NCBI RefSeq assembly: GCF_036370855.1
Contig: NC_088112.1
Location: forward strand, 20,080,469 to 20,144,468
DNA length: 64,000 nt
Direction of reading: 5' to 3'
DNA from: Dromaius novaehollandiae
Lineage: Eukaryota > Chordata > Aves > Casuariiformes > Dromaiidae
Shown here one piece after another: positions 8,830-23,551 of this stretch. The notes under the pieces were generated by a model, which worked only from the letters and a program-made list of their open reading frames with translations, made no database searches and had not been told where the DNA came from. Within the stretch, counting starts at the first letter, position 1. Each line of letters opens with the position of its first letter. Both the position numbers and the translations under genes were made by a program.

Positions 8830-11800
8830 AAATTAGTGGCAACTTCGGACCTTACCCGTCCACGTGTCACCCTGGCCCTGCACGGGGGCTGGGGAGGGTT
8901 AAGGTGCCCGAGCACGGAGGCAGCATCGTGGGAAGCACCGTAGGAAAACACATCCGTCCATGGGACCGAAGCGGCACCGCCGAGCACCTCGTGCCCCGTG
9001 CGAGACGCAGGTAGAGCAGGGAAACAGCATCCGACCGGGCAATTAAAACCTCGCTGTGCTCCAACAAAAGGCCATTTATTAAGCTGCACGGGCAGGCGGG
9101 ATTCTGGCATTGCTTAATTTTGAGTACTTTCCCTTGCAGCATTGATCACGCACTTAACAGATTTCTGGCTACCATATATGCGCATTTATACCAAATACCT
9201 ACACAAACACGTATATGCAACACACGCAGCTAATATGCACCGAGATAACACTGGATGGATGCTCCTGCAGAAAGGTCACGTATATTAACTGCACGGTGCC
9301 CCGTTTACGTAGCGAGACATTTATGCAACGCTTATGAAGAGCTGCGGCAGGGTGCTGTCAGTCGGCGTTCGCTAAGAGGAGAAATAAATCTAATAATAAA
9401 AACAAAAAAGCGTTTTGGAAGAACCAGCGCTGCACGGATCCCCCGAAAGGGCCGGATTGTCTGCACAACAAAGCCTCAGCTGATCGGTGCTAAAATAAGC
9501 CGTTATGCAACAAGTAGGAAACATGAGAAACATGATCTCCGGGGAAGAAACCAGCCGCGTCTCATCCTCCTTCGCCAGCGCGTCTTTTTGCATACCTAAA
9601 GGAATAAAACAGGTAACCTTTGGGTGACGGGCACGTAATTAGGATTAACAGATGTTTTTAAATGAAGGGTTTAGCCTTCGTTTAAACGTCCCCCGAAGTG
9701 CTGCAGAGCGCGGTGCTCGCGTTTCGCGCTGCCGCTGCCCTCGGGACGAGCGCGGTGCCGCCGTACCAGGCGTAAATACACTGATTTTTGCAGGGAATCG
9801 GCTCACCGAATATCAGCGATTACAGAATTAACGCAGCCGCGAAGGTGAGCGCGTAGCCGGGGCGAAGCGGGGGGCCGCACAGTGGTGACCCTCCGATGGG
9901 ACATTTCAGAGACACCCCGCAACCCGAAAATGGGGCAGGGGACTCACACCTGCTATTTACTGCCCTCGATACCCTCTTCTGAGGCCTCTCGTAGGTGGAA
10001 GGAGTCAAAGAAATCTCAGGGCTACTTTAATTTATGGCAGGGACCAGCTGGGCGCTCGGCCCTTGCAGGAGCAGCGCGAAGATGCCGAAAACCTCCTTGC
10101 ATCCGTAGGGTTGTCCAGTGCTCAGCCGCAATCGTGAAATTTGCCTTCTATTAAAATAGGTGTTAATCTGGAGAATAGCAAGCAGATGCAGTCGCAGAAG
10201 AAGAGAACAAGCTCTGCTCTAAATTGCAATAATAATCATTCCCATCTTGCAGAAGGCACCGCCGCGTCGTTACGTGAACGCACCCTTCTCCGTTCCCCGT
10301 TGTCCCACGTAGTCCTCTTCCTCTCCGAAACGAGGGAAAAACACGGTGCCTGCGGGAGGAGAGAGCTCGATGTGGCAGAGCAGCGGGGAGCGAGGTTCGT
10401 TTGGGATCTCCGTCACCTTCTGTAGCCAGAAACGTGGTACCAAAATAAACCGTACAGAAAATGAGAGCTGCGACGTTACGAATGACCATCCCTCGACGGG
10501 CAGCTGCGATATTTTTCTAAGAAACAGATTTTGTCCCTCCAGAGGGGTCACCTGGAAAGACCGCGGCCGAAGCAGCTCCGCGGGAAGATGCTCGCGGGCA
10601 CCGCAGCCCGTTCCCATCCCTTCCTACGGACACATCGGACTTTCTGCGGTAACCGCAGCTGGGCGAGGAGCTGCCGAGGCGTTTAAAAGCGAGCATCACC
10701 ATGGACCTGCTTAATGACGGTGCTTTTAAAGGCCCAAATGTACAAGATGCCTGGCTCTTCCTCCAAAGGCTGCTGGGGATATTCGGTATTTCCATGGGAC
10801 AAGGGACGGCTCACCCCAAAACCCCTTTTTCCGCGGGTTCCCCCCAGACCTCCGGTTCACAACCGCGTCGGCTCTGCCACTCTCTTTCCCGGGAGTTTGA
10901 GGGTGTGAAAAAGCCATTTCCATTTCACTGACTGCGTTCCCAGGGGGAGAATTTATGAAAGTGCGAGTGCATAATTTACTGCCTGACAGGATAAAGATGG
11001 TATCTGGTTTTAAAAAAATAGTGTACCCTGAAAAACAAAATTGCCGGAACAGACATTTGTTTTCCATAAGTACCATATTTTAGAAGCGTTTAATTTAGTT
11101 TAGGAGCACCGTTAAAAATATAGGCACCGTAAATTGCAGCTGTATAACACGATATTTATCAGATAATGTCACTGAATAGGCTCCTGTTGCAATATAAATG
11201 CCAAGGCGTTCATACAAAGTAAATGTTGCAGCGGAGCGCTTTATTTTCAGAGTGGAAACCCATTATCTCATGCAGAAGTCGTAACGAAAACGATAAGGGT
11301 TTGCTCGTGGGGTTAGTTTTAACCACATGGGGGTCGACACGGCTGCTCCATCGCCCCAGCGATGTTCCCAAGCGGTGAACCCATCCCGAACGCGGGACGA
11401 GGACGGGGGACAACCCAATTCGGAGAGAGCTGAGAGCAGCCCAAGGACGAGCAGCTGATGATGCATTTGAGGAAAAGACAAAGATGGAAAGTGAGGGTTT
11501 TCTTGAGATTTACAGCGTCGCACAGTATTTATTTCAAGAAAACTCATCACTTCTAAGTACCGTCAGAACCCGATACAGCATGTTAGAAAAGTGGCACCTG
11601 AAATTTCTCTCCTAAAGACCTATTTAGTCACAGAAATGCACGATCTGGTTTTCCAGGTAGGGAGCATCCAGCAGTTCCCATTGGTTTCTCCAGGGTTTGG
11701 ATCAAGCTGTGCATGTGCAGCACTGTTTATTAGTACAAGGGGCTATTAGGGACGGTGAAGAAGATTTTGGACCCGAGATCCGCACCTCCTGCTCCTCTGA

Positions 11801-14800
11801 GGTTTGGAGGCATCGCTCGAGGCTTTTTGCCTCCTGTTAGGCTAAAACTAGGCTCACGCAAACCGAGCGCCTTCCCGCGCAGGCTGCACGCCGCCGAGGC
11901 CCCCGAGCCCTCCCTGCTTTCCCCACGCGCTGCCGGCCCGTGGCTCCGTCCGCAGCCTCTGCCGAGCCTGGGAAGCGCAGATTATCTGGATAACCCACAT
12001 TTTATGGAATTTGTAGTTAGTAGTAGTGTTTTTCTCACCAAACTTCCCTCCTTCCTCGCCAGAGCAGCAGTGCCCACCATGCACTGCTCGACTGGGTATT
12101 TCATCAAAAGCAGTTTATACTGGTGAACGTGGAACTGGAAATGCGCTATTCTGCAGGTATAGTAAAATAATTTAGTATAGTAAAATAAATCACCTGTACA
12201 TATGAGAAGCAGCTGGCTGGAGGGATGGAGGGACAGCTGATTAACTGGCTCGCCAGCCTCTGAAGCGGAGTATAACACAGCAGCAGCAGCACGCATTTCT
12301 GGGCAATATTCGGAAGAAAATACTCCGATGCCAGCAGCTCCTTGCAGAGGGGATCCCACGCTGGGGGCAGCTGGAGTCAGCCAGCACAAGGCAGAAGGAC
12401 CTCGAGGCCGTGCACCTTATTTATAAAATATCACAGCAAGGAGAGAGGGTGAAGACTCATCAAATCATTACGTTGGCCGCCGTTCGGGAGGGAATGGCAG
12501 CCCCTTCGCAGACCCCGGCGCAGCGGCCGCGGGGAGCACGTAGGACGGGGACAGGTCCTCGTGCAGATCGCTGCGAGCACCCAGGCAGAGCTGATAAACC
12601 TCCCAGGGCAGCTGGAGGCTGCTCCATCCCGCTGCGCTGCAGAGGAGGAGGAGGAGGAGGAGGAAGAGCTTCGGGATGACAAGGGGAAACCTAAAAGCTC
12701 AGCAGCGCGCGCAGCGAGCAGGGCCGACATGGGCATCGCAGAAGTCCCGGGGGTTTCCAGGGGGACACGTGGCAGCATCCTGGAGGAGAGGGGGCCGCAA
12801 AGCCCGGGGACATCGGTGCTGCCCCAGCGCCGGGCTGCAGCCCGTACCGGTGACGTAAGGACCCGACACGGAGGAGCCCGGCTCTGGCCGCGCTGCGGTA
12901 TTCCCCCAGGTGCAAAACACGACTGCAGCGTAAAACCGAAAACTGAAGCAGCCTGGTGATTCCCCGGAGCACACGCCTCTCCCGTCCCCTCCTCAGCGAG
13001 GCAGGGACCGGCGTTGTGGGGTCTGAAAGAGAAACTGAAAAAGCCTTTAATTAATCCCTGGAGGCTGGACTGTGCCAGATACGGACAGGATTTCTGCTCT
13101 GCCGCCTTTTTGGAGAGAAGCAATGATGCTCTGCTGGTGCAGCAGCCTGCAGCCCCGCGAGGAGCACCCGGATCCCCCGGCCCCCCCGGACGCAGAGGTC
13201 CGGCAGAGACGGTTCAGGCTTTGGGGAGCTTCTCCCTGGTGCGAGGAAACTTCCCGAGCTCGAGGTCAGGTCCACGTGTCCCCCACCCCGAAGACACCAG
13301 GGTTATGCAACAGCCGGGAAGTCACTTCTACCAGACCCAGTTCAACGTGTGAGATTAAGAGCACGGAAAAACAAACACTGCTCCTGGATGGAAAGCGCTG
13401 GCACTGGCCCGGCCGATGCTTTGTTTGGACAAGGGCTGTTAATAGGGTGTCTCTTATTTCCACGAGCCAGTCGGGGCAGGATACAAAATGTGCTGCTTTC
13501 TCTGCAGGGCTGTAGCACGGCTGTAACGCGGCTAAATGCTCCGCTCGCTAAAGAGCTGACTTGCGCAGTACGGAGTGAAATACAGAGCGCATGCCGTTTT
13601 CACAGCGATCTGTAACGGGCAGAGAAGTCAGGCCTTCTGCTTCGGAAAACGCCCCGGAAAAAAGAAATCTTAGCTTGCAAAGGCAGAAGAGCACCACATA
13701 AGAGCTAGGCTGGCCCCGCATCCGACCTGGGAGTCCCCAACTCCCTAGGAAAGAAGGATGCAGATGTGGTCAGGGGAGCGATCTCAGCGTTATCCGAGGG
13801 ACGTCCGCAGGGCCGGGGCGGTGACGTTCGCTCAGTGCCACGCACCTTTATATAGAGATTATAGACAGCAATAGCTAAAACATAGTAACAAGAGACTATG
13901 GAGTTTGATAACAGCTAAGGGAGAACCTGAGGCTGGACAGAAAATAGCAATAGCAGCCTTGCATGTTCAGCTGTGGAAAGGACCACAAGACTTGAGCGCA
14001 TGCGGTACATCTCCCTTTTCCTGGCTGCTCTGTGCAGAGCTACGTCTGCTGCTGAAGCGCGGAGCTGCAGACTGCACTCCACCTTGATTCCGGTTATAGA
14101 GCAGTGGTAATTAAACCTCTAGAGCATTAAGTTACCATTTTAACCAAATGCCTGGATTTTATCTTGATGGGAAATTGTAAGAGATATTCAGATTTGCACA
14201 GTAAATAAACTATATTAGCTGTTTCACAAATCACGCGTTTCCTCAGCTTACATTTGAAAAAAAAGCTCTACCAGTTTCCTTTTTCCCTTTTGCAAGTGCA
14301 CACGTGGCAGAAGCACTGGCAGCTCCTGTACCCTGTTCAGCCAATATAATAGTCATTATAATCATAACGTGGCTCTTTAACAACACTTTCCATCGGAGGA
14401 TCAGCATCATTATCTCCACGCAAAGCAGAAGCGCGCAGGACAAGGTTTGCTTCCACCGATGTAAGTGGCCGAGGCCAAAGCCGGGAGCAGCCCAGTCCTT
14501 GGTCCTTCCACCAGCTACAAAATGCCACCTCATTTGGAAGTAACTTAAATACAAACAGATGTCTGAGGTGCAAATCTAGCTTATTGCTGGGCTTGCACCA
14601 CGGTGACGGTCGTAGGTCTGCATCGCTGCACGGCTGCGGGTGGGAACCGGGCAGACAGCACCGTCCCAGTTCACACGGCAGGGACCAGCCGTCCCAGAGC
14701 GACTGGGACTTTCACCGCGCTCCGACCCGAGTCGATCTGAGTCAGCAGCCTGCGTAGGAAACCCCGCAAGTCCGGCATCTTCTTGCAATTAACAGCGATA

Positions 14801-15500
14801 TTTTGATGGAGCGAGAATCAAGTACTGAGTAACGCTAGCAAGAGGGTTTACGACTGCAGCCTGTGCTGGCCCGGTTTCTGCCGTGCCGCGGTGCTGCGGC
14901 AGATCGGTTATTCTGATAGCGAAACAGTTGCTTGTGCAGCCGACGGGGCTCAGGCGCGTTCAGAGCACAGCTGCTGCCACAGGGCTTTGCTCCGGCCTTT
15001 CTGCGCCAAGCGCATCCTCCCTGCCCGCAGCCCCGTTACCGCCGCCCGCTCGTAGCATTTGGTGCCCGCAGAGGCAGCTCTTGCTCACCCGCTGCCGCCT
15101 CATGCGGCTGCGTTGCTGACGGAGAGCAGGATGGAAGGTCTGCGCAGCAAGGGCTGCCCATCCTTGCGGGTGTCACCCGCGAGCCCAAAGCAAAGACGGG
15201 CCGTCGGGCTTGCCTGGCGCCGCGCCGCTCCGGAGCCGGCGTTCCCGCTGGTCTCGGAGCCGAGCTGCCACGTTCAACACCCGACGCCGCCCGTTTCGGT
15301 AGGTGCCGGAGCGCGGGGCTGCATGGCTGCATCTCCCCGGAGCAGCCACCCGTTGAGGCCACCACGGCGAGTAGGTGTGCACCCGCACACAGACTTTCGT
15401 GAAGGACTGCAGAGCTGTTAGCAATACTGCTCCTCGCCGTCCTGCCCTGCCTGGAGGTTAGCAAGGCCCCAGGGAAACACCGCAAGCTCCAGCCAAGGTT
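8830..15500. other. Intergenic, mixed GC; no gene recognised
   Basis: This is sequence upstream of JADE2. It alternates AT-rich stretches (for example 10.93-11.25 kb and 14.10-14.40 kb) with moderate CpG-bearing stretches (12.48-13.26 kb and 14.88-15.44 kb). A (GGA)7 microsatellite lies near 12641-12668. Open frames such as plus 9255-9599 (114 codons) and minus 12431-13123 (230 codons) match nothing I know. The latter spans the GGA repeat as polyserine and looks spurious. Confidence 0.6.
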
Positions 15501-18500
15501 TTGATTACGCCTTCTTTACAGATGCAATATTACAGTTGTGGCTGAGAGTTAAAACAAAGTACGATGGCTCGCACTTTGAAGAGAATCCCCCCCAAAAGTG
15601 GCTTATTTTTGTAGAAATCAGTGCTTGCTCTTGAAAGAATATAAATTAATTATTCACATTTAATAAAGTGAATAAAAACTCAAGGAAGTATTGCTACTGA
15701 TTTCTCTAGATCCCGGATTTTATGCCTTCTTTATATTGTACCATACTGGGATATGATGCTCCCTAAGTCTACCTGGTTGCATATATAGAGATATCAGTCC
15801 CCCATGCATATCCAGCTTTTCTACATCCTGTCCTTGAATTCTAATACGAACAGACAGACAAGTCTAAATAAAGAGAAATAATTTTCCAGCCAAGAACACG
15901 AATGGAGGAAAGCAAATACACTTCATAGAAACTTCCTAGATCTAAATATTTGGGGTGGGAGAAAGAAACAGCTGATTATCTTCTGCATTGGATGGACAAA
16001 TATAAAGAAATCTCCTCTGAAAACCTCATCTACACATTATTTGGCATTCTGGCATTTAGTAAAATGTTACTGGATTGCATCTTTTCTTAGGAATGGGTAA
16101 ATTAGCTTGGTGGTTTGAAAAAATGTAAGTAAGCATCCATTTTTAATTATTATTCTTTTTTCCACTGGCCACTGTCATTTTTGATTTGAGCGATGGCCAG
16201 AGTTAGAAAGGATAAAACACCGCAAGATGAGATTTTCTCAGAGTATTTTTCTGCTATGAAGCTTTGGAAATATCAGAAGAAACTGTGAAGTTAGTGTCAG
16301 ATTATGGAGAAACAGATTGACTGAAAACCCAGGGTACTACCCGCATTCACTTACATTTTGTGCTACAAGGAGAAGTTACCAATCATCAGTAATGACAAAA
16401 AAAGACCATAAATACTTATATAAACTCATAAACTCATATATACGCTGGGCTGGAGAGACTCTCCGAGCTCCACGCGGCAGCTGGGTCGGGATGGCAGGGT
16501 CTGTCCCCCCAAGGTGGGGTGGGAAGTCTCCTACGCGCAAACCTCCAGGTCATGTCTCGCCTGCAGGAGCACACAGAAATGAGTCAAGAACCCTCTTTTT
16601 CCCCACCCTAACTTGTCCTCTTTAAGGTGAGCTCAGCCCCATTTGCAGTAAGGTTGTGATGACCTGCTACAACCCTCCCTGTTCTTCCCCCCGTCTCGTC
16701 ACCTGGGTGACACCTCCTTGTCCCCCCTTGGGCCCACAGCGGCACCCAGCACACGCGCTTCACGCTAGCTTTCTCTCTGGAAACCACTTCTGAAACTCAG
16801 TCTTCTCTTTTGCTCTTTAACATCTCCAAAATTCCCCTTTTTAAATAACCAGCATTCTCTTCCGAGCCTCCCTGGCTTCACGCGTTGATTACTGTAATCT
16901 GCAGTTTTATGACCCTGACTGCGGCAAACAGCCTCCCGCAAGGCCACGTCTGCTCCCCCCAAAATCACGCTGGTCCTTCGTTTGCATCGTTTGCATCCCC
17001 TCACTCCTGAGACCTTTCCACGTCCCCCCCGACCTCGCTGAGCAACAACCCACGCGCCAGCGGCCGCCCGCAACCTTTGCCCACCAGCCTCTGATCCCCC
17101 TGCCAGCTCCTTCCCTGAGCACAGGCTTGCTTTCTCCCAGGCTTTCCTCCCAGCCTGGGAAAACCTTCCCGGAGATAAAACCTCAGCAGCCACTCCTTTC
17201 TCCTCACTCAAAGCCATCCTTACCGCTCACTCCTGCCAAAAGCCCTACAAAACCCAACGTGGCAACGACGTGGTGACAGTTGGGTGATGGATGCACTGTG
17301 ATTCTCCCCTTTTCTTATTCCTACCTCTGCTTTCAGCTAAACACCAGCCCAACAAAAGGATGCTGCTACACCAAAGCAGGCTCTGCCTTCGCATATGCAT
17401 CCATGCCCCATCCCCCAGGTGATGGGACCTGCAGGAGACAAGGCCCTGGGGGCAGAGATCGTCTTTTCTCTGCATCTCTAAAGCAGCCAGCACAACCGCT
17501 TTACAAATGCGGAGAGAAGACTATCCCGGTTCCCAGCGAGGGCCTGTGCATGCCACCAAAATGCAAACCCTTACCCGTAACAGCATGTTCCCTGAGGACA
17601 TGTAAGGCAGAGCTGGGATTCACCAGCGGAATGCAATTGTCACCGGCACAAAGCTTGAGGGCTAAGAAACAGGTCACAGCAATATTAACCGACCGGACAG
17701 GAATGAAATATGGGAGCACAGAGCATTAAAACTTGATGTTTTGTGCGGAAGCAAGTGGCAACTGGCGCTTGCAGAATCTCCTGTAGCTCAGCGTTCCGGC
17801 CCCTTGCAAAATTACACCTAGAAATGCCTGTTTTCCTGCATTTAAGCAAACTTCATTTTCAGCAAAAAACAGTGCTTCAGGGCTTCACTTCTAAAAACAA
17901 GTTCATATCATGACAGCTAAAATGTCAGAATTAATTAAGAGGAGGAAGCTGTGCAGAAGACAGCCAAGATGCCACGGAGGAGAGAGTGGCTCTTCCCTCC
18001 AGTCCTCCCCGGGAGCCGCGGCGCGTAGCAAGTCCTCCCCTACGAGCAGATAGCTAGCTGGCAATTTGGTCAACCCTGAATTATATGCTGGAGCGCTAAC
18101 TTCCCTTGTGGCTGCAAAAAAGAAAGGCTTTAAAAACATGATTTTAAATGATGCCCAAGGGTATATTTAAGGACCAGCTAGCCAAATTCCACACTGACTT
18201 CTCTGCTGGAGCACTGCTGGGCTTTGGGGGGCTGCACGGTAGATAAGAGAGCACAGAGTGCAGCCAATTCTTTCTAACCATCATTATCTAATATTGATGC
18301 TGCATTGAATATACATATATATTCTGGCATAGCGACTGAAATTAAATTGATTAATTTGATACCGCATACCAGTGCCAAGCTACCAGGTAATTGATCAGCC
18401 GCCTAGAACGAACTTCAACATGTAATTTCCACTGAAATTTGACTGATCAGCAATACCATAATTGGTTGCAAATGTCCTTCCTTCTATTTGTTTTGTTAAG

Positions 18501-21500
18501 TGGCTTTTTCATTAACGCAGTAGAGCCAAGTAAATAAATATGATTTTACTATTGGACTGAAAGCAGACTATATTTGAGAAACGGATACAAACTGGGAAAG
18601 GCCTGTAGGATGTCATCAAGCCAGCATTCATGTTGTATATATTCTCATTTTTGCTGCATTTTGGGCCCTGCTTGCTTCAGGAGAGATTTCCTTTTAGCAG
18701 AAGGGTCACAACTAACACTAGGCTCAGTGAAACGCAAGCGTATTGAATTTATGTCCCCAATGCCCTAAGTCAACGGGATTATTATTAGGCCAAGCCTTAA
18801 GGTCTTTGCTTAGAACAAGGTCCTCAGAGCCATCCCTGCAAAGAGGAGAGCAAGTAAAGCCTTCGGGAAGGGGCTCGTCACCCCAGCAGGGCACCCCGGC
18901 CTCTGAGCAAGTTGGCAAACTTGCCAAACTGGACGCAAGCGAAGGGAGGTGGCACCTTCCTCCGCCAGTGCATCTCACGCCGGCCCCAAGGAGCACCAGG
19001 CAGCCGCTCCCTGCTCCAGGGCCCGGGGCCAAAGGCGGTCGCCCGCTCACCTTCTCCGGAGCCGGGCTCGGACCTGATCCCCGACTCCCGCCTTGCCGCA
19101 GCACGGCAGATTTACAAGACGCAAAGCACTGATCGAGCCGTGCTATTTCAGAGACCAAGAGCTGGTGTCAGAAACAGGACGCAAAGCTCCTGAGCACGGT
19201 GACCCGGTGTCGTAACTGGGAGCAAGTGCAATTACTTGACCAAGAGAAGGGTAGAAGTGCACTGCTGCGGTGCTAGCTACTCCATGAAATAGCTATGCAC
19301 ACCACTTATGACATCCGATACACATTAAAAACATTGTTTTCTGTGTAGAATTCCTTAGCACACACTTTTTAATGTTCTTTCCATCTCCTATTTTATTCTA
19401 CTCCGATTCTGCTACATCATCCCACCAACTCCGGCCCGTTTCTGGCTGTACTCTAACCACCCATAACCACATCAGGCTGGGCAATGAATATTGGTTATCC
19501 AGTGCCTCCACAGCCATGAAACATCATCACAGACCTTTCACTGAGTCACCACGAGCCATTACAGAGCAGAGGCAATAAAAAATAATGTCAAAAAAGAATA
19601 AAGTAGTTGAGTAAGAGAAACAGAACTAATCTATTATCTTCAGCTTTTTTCAGCAGTTTAGGACTTTGTACCTTTGACACCTCTCATCCACTGGACTCTC
19701 TCAAATATAAGCTTTGTCTTTCTTCTGTTAGCTTCCTGAAAATATCCAACACTGTTTTATTCCAGTGTGAAAAAAATTACAGAATAAGCTACATAACTGA
19801 TGTGTGCTGTTTGAACTACCCCATTTAAATCCACAAGACCGCAGGGTGTGCGCAGACAGGCAGGCTTCATCGGCTGATTCTTAAACTTGTACGCAAAAGA
19901 AATTGCGATGAAAATGTTCAATATCATTTTTCCTCTGTCTGTTGTGTTTAGAAGGGCTCTGACTTGCAGCCACGCAGAAATCCAGGATTGCCTTTGCACG
20001 AGCTTCACCATGGCAGTGAGGTTTCACATAAAAAAGTGGTGGGCAACACGTCACTAACTCTTCAGCGCATATACGGTGCAGGGCTGAAGTCTGAGAGTTT
20101 GTATATGCTTTAGAAAGAGCTTAATATAGCCATTACTCAGCAAATAATAAAAGGAAACAGGTTTATAATTGGTTTGTTCAGAGCATGGTAAACTATTAAA
20201 GTTTACTGTGCCCTGGTGTACGTAAAGTCCAGAAAAAAACCACCCTCTTCTCGTAAGGGCCTGTTCTGTAATTTCTGCTCACGGTATTTGCTCCCCTGAG
20301 TGGGGTCACCGAAACCACCCAGATTCCTCATGTGAGTGTGCAGCAAAGGCCACCCGGCAGAGCCCCCCCGGGTTTTTCTTTCTTAATTTCGGGAATCCCC
20401 GTTCTGCCAGCAGCGCTGCATGGATGCGGAGGGAAGGCTCGGAGGGATGTGCCTCTACGCGGGATGCCTCGGGATGCCCCGCGCACGCCGGGTCTCTGCT
20501 GCCGGCCCCCCACCTACCTCCCATTTTGACACTGCTCCAGAAAGCGCTGGTTTCCATATCATTTATTACTCCTGTCGGTTAATCAAACCGCTTCTTCCAA
20601 AAGCCGGATCTCAGCTTCGCAGGAGCAGAGCCTCCCTAAAACTAGGGCACTGCCCTTGGGGAAGCTAACAGCAAAATAAGATTTGCACTCAAAGAATGAA
20701 ATGAATCCCACCCAACCGACTGGAGGGGATTCTTATTTCTTCAGTCGGGCTTTACATTTATTCACCTATAGCTTTTAGAAGGAGGAAGGCTTATTTCAGC
20801 TTCAGCAGCTACGCAGCAATAGAGGGTGGCCCGGCCGGGGAAGGGCTCGGCAGCCCCCGGGGACCGGTCGAGGGCGACGGCTGCCCCACGGCAGCGGCCT
20901 CCGCACGGACCCACCGAGCATCCCTGCCGCTCACGGGCAGCGCTCGCGCCGGTGGCTAAGCACTTGCCATAAATCAAGCTGCAGCCGAGGTCAGAAGCCT
21001 AATGATAATCTGAAAATGTAAAATAGTAATAATGTAGTGGTTTCAGTGTTAGAAAGGTCACGGATAAGTGCAGCAGGCGTTCTGATGTTGAGACTTGCAG
21101 CTTGGTTTCAGATAATTTTAACTCTCTATCTGATGTCTACTCTTCAAGCATCAGAAACTGGAATTAAACAATGCAATTAAAACATACCAGAGATGTAATC
21201 TGATCTTGTGTCTACTTCTCTCCTTGCTGCTTCACCTTCTCCCGAAAATCCTTTGTCTCTTGCACATTAAAAGTGCTTGCGACTGTGTTTCGGTACCCGT
21301 TTGCTCACCAAGACCCCCGCAGCGCCAGCGGTCCCCATCCTACTGCACGCAGCTCGGTCAAGGCCACCGCAGAGCTCCAGGCAGGCAAACCCGGGAGCGG
21401 AGGTTCGGGCAGCCCTGGACCGGGGGCCAAACACTCAACACCTGCCTCTGCCGCTGGCCAGGAACGACAGCTGCTCCTTCCACCTACTGCAACTGTCTCA

Positions 21501-22600
21501 TCCTCACTTTGCTTACACCAGTGCAACTTAATCCAACTAATTACCATCGTCAGCCGCAGCACACCAAGGCCCTGGCCGCAAAGAGCTATTAAACTGCACA
21601 AAACGTAATCCGTCTTAAATCGTCCTGTGTTCATACCTACCTATTTGCAAAGACTACGTTTGTGCAGCAAACCTGCACCGAAGGCTTTGCAGACCTTTGA
21701 CGTACACGTGCTACAGGGAATTTCTCTAAAGCAGGCATGGCTTTAGACTGGAGGCCCTTTGGAGTAGGAAGAGGCTTTGTTGTACCTACGTACAGTGTGA
21801 AACGGTACAGACAGTCCTACAGAAAGACTAATGAAAACATTACAAAACACCAACTACACCCTGCCAGTGCTTTGGTTTTACCCAGAGAGGCCGTTTTCCA
21901 GAAGGTCACACATTTCAGGACAAGGCAAGATCTCCTTATTTAAAACAAAAAACCCTAAAGGAACAGCTCTGATGTTCAGGTCATCTGGATGCTCGTCAAC
22001 AAGACAGACAAGGTGAGAAGTGGGGCCAAATGCACTGCTGACATTGCTTGGCCCAACTCGGAGCACTGACATTTCAGCTGTGTACATCTGCCAAATGAAT
22101 TTTTTCCTGATGGTACAAAAAAACAGGTTCTTAAGTGATGCCCAAGCTTTGTGTTGGCCCATGGTGCAAAAGTGCCGGAACGGCGTGATCCCTCCGGATG
22201 CGTAACTGCACCGTGCAGCCAAGGTGCCTGTATCAGTCAGCTTTGGTAGCTCAAAGAAGGATCCTTTCGTCTGTTCCTATGTCAACATCAATCCTTAGCC
22301 CAATTAACAACCTTCCTTGTTTGCACACACCACATATCCCAAAGCCATTCTCTCATTAGGGAATAATAATAAAGAACTTAATTCACACATTGCAGCCTGG
22401 CATGTCACCACAATATTATCTTCCCAACAATACCATGCTGATCAAGCATCCAAATAATTCAGCCCCTACAGCAAGTAACACCACAGTCCCACTGCCACAT
22501 AGTCCAAGTGCCAAAACTTGAACTGGTAGCACTGGGGAGGACAGCGAGAGGATCATCACCTTACATCAAGGCCAACCTAGTGGCAAGCAGGATAAAAAAG
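15500..22600. other. Intergenic, mostly AT-rich; no gene recognised
   Basis: No exon with convincing splice sites and a known protein match was found on either strand. The block 18280-18560 is AT-rich, dense in TAATT/ATTGATTAATT cores and free of visible repeats, so it is the best candidate for a conserved noncoding element here. GC-richer islands occur at 18.84-19.12 kb and 20.44-20.96 kb. An inverted pair ccgactg/cagtcgg lies near 20716-20750. Open frames up to about 150 codons (minus 16765-17217) have no recognisable domain. Confidence 0.55.
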
Positions 22601-22859
22601 GATTTCTAAGTTTGAAAACAAAAGCTGTTGATCGTGAAGGCACTGCTGAGCTCTGCGAAGCACAGAGCCACTTGCAGCCAGGAGGAACCGTTTTCACCAG
22701 GCAGCCTCACTTTTTGCATAACTCCCACCGTGAAGTTTCACCCAGCGATTTGCATCAACGCTGTGACCAGCAACAGCACGGTAACATTCACGTGCTCTTG
22801 AGTCCAGGGTACACAACAACATTTTATTGGGAAATAACTCAGCTTTATGTCGCTTTAGG

Positions 22860-22925
22860 GAGGCTGTTAGCTATTACTCACCATTTGCAGACGGTGAAAC
22901 TGAGGCAGAGAAGGGGAACCCTGTA
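22860..22925 (-). repeat. MIR/CORE-SINE-like fragment
   Basis: The minus strand reads ctctgcctcagtttcaccg, then tctgcaaatggtgag-taatag. This follows the MIR core pattern (tctgtgcctcagtttcctcatctgtaaaatgggg-ataataatag). It is short and diverged; identification is from remembered consensus. Confidence 0.45.
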
Positions 22926-23404
22926 TTTTGCAGCTGGGTGATTCAGCAGCATCATTTGGCCGGGGCAGGGGGGGAGCACCCTCCTGCTCCCCGCGAGCTC
23001 CCCCGGGAGCCCTGCACCCCTGCTCGCTGCTGCGGGTGCCCTTCTGCGACTCACTGATCGAAACCAAGGGTAGCTGCAAGAATTAACCAAGCTCTCCACC
23101 TCCTCTTGATCCCCTGTTCTGCCTGCAAGTATAAAGGCCATTTATTAAGCACCTAAAAGGCAGCCCAGTTTCCAGGGGTCCTGGGAGTCTGCTCCAAGTC
23201 CAGTGACATCTGGGGATCCTCAGGACTTCTGAAAAATCAAGGCACTAGTTTGAAACTATATTTAATGTCTCTTCCTAATAATATAGTTTTAGGCAAATCA
23301 CATAGATGTCCACCATATACTACGTGAATTACAGATTTATATGAAGGTGGTATTACAGCCACAGCACTGCACTTGGTGTAGGAAGTCCTGTCCAAACCAC
23401 TAAT

Positions 23405-23510
23405 TTCTGCGTGCCCTATTTCCACACCTGTGAAACGGGGATAACACCACAGCTTGTTGCAAGGTGTGCAGCCACTCAAAGCTATTGTGGGAGCTGTATA
23501 AGCCACTATA
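23405..23510 (+). repeat. MIR/CORE-SINE-like fragment
   Basis: The plus strand reads ccctatttccacacctgtga then aacggggataacaccacag, resembling the same core (cagtttcctcatctgtaaaatggggataa). It lies about 500 bp from the oppositely oriented fragment at 22860. Confidence 0.4.
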
Positions 23511-23551
23511 AATACCTAAAGAATGAGGACATTGAGTTGCACTAATAGGAA

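Noticed and set aside
12431-13123. 230-codon minus-strand frame
   Set aside because: Contains polyserine from the (GGA)7 repeat; overlapping frames on the other strand are equally open; no similarity recognised.
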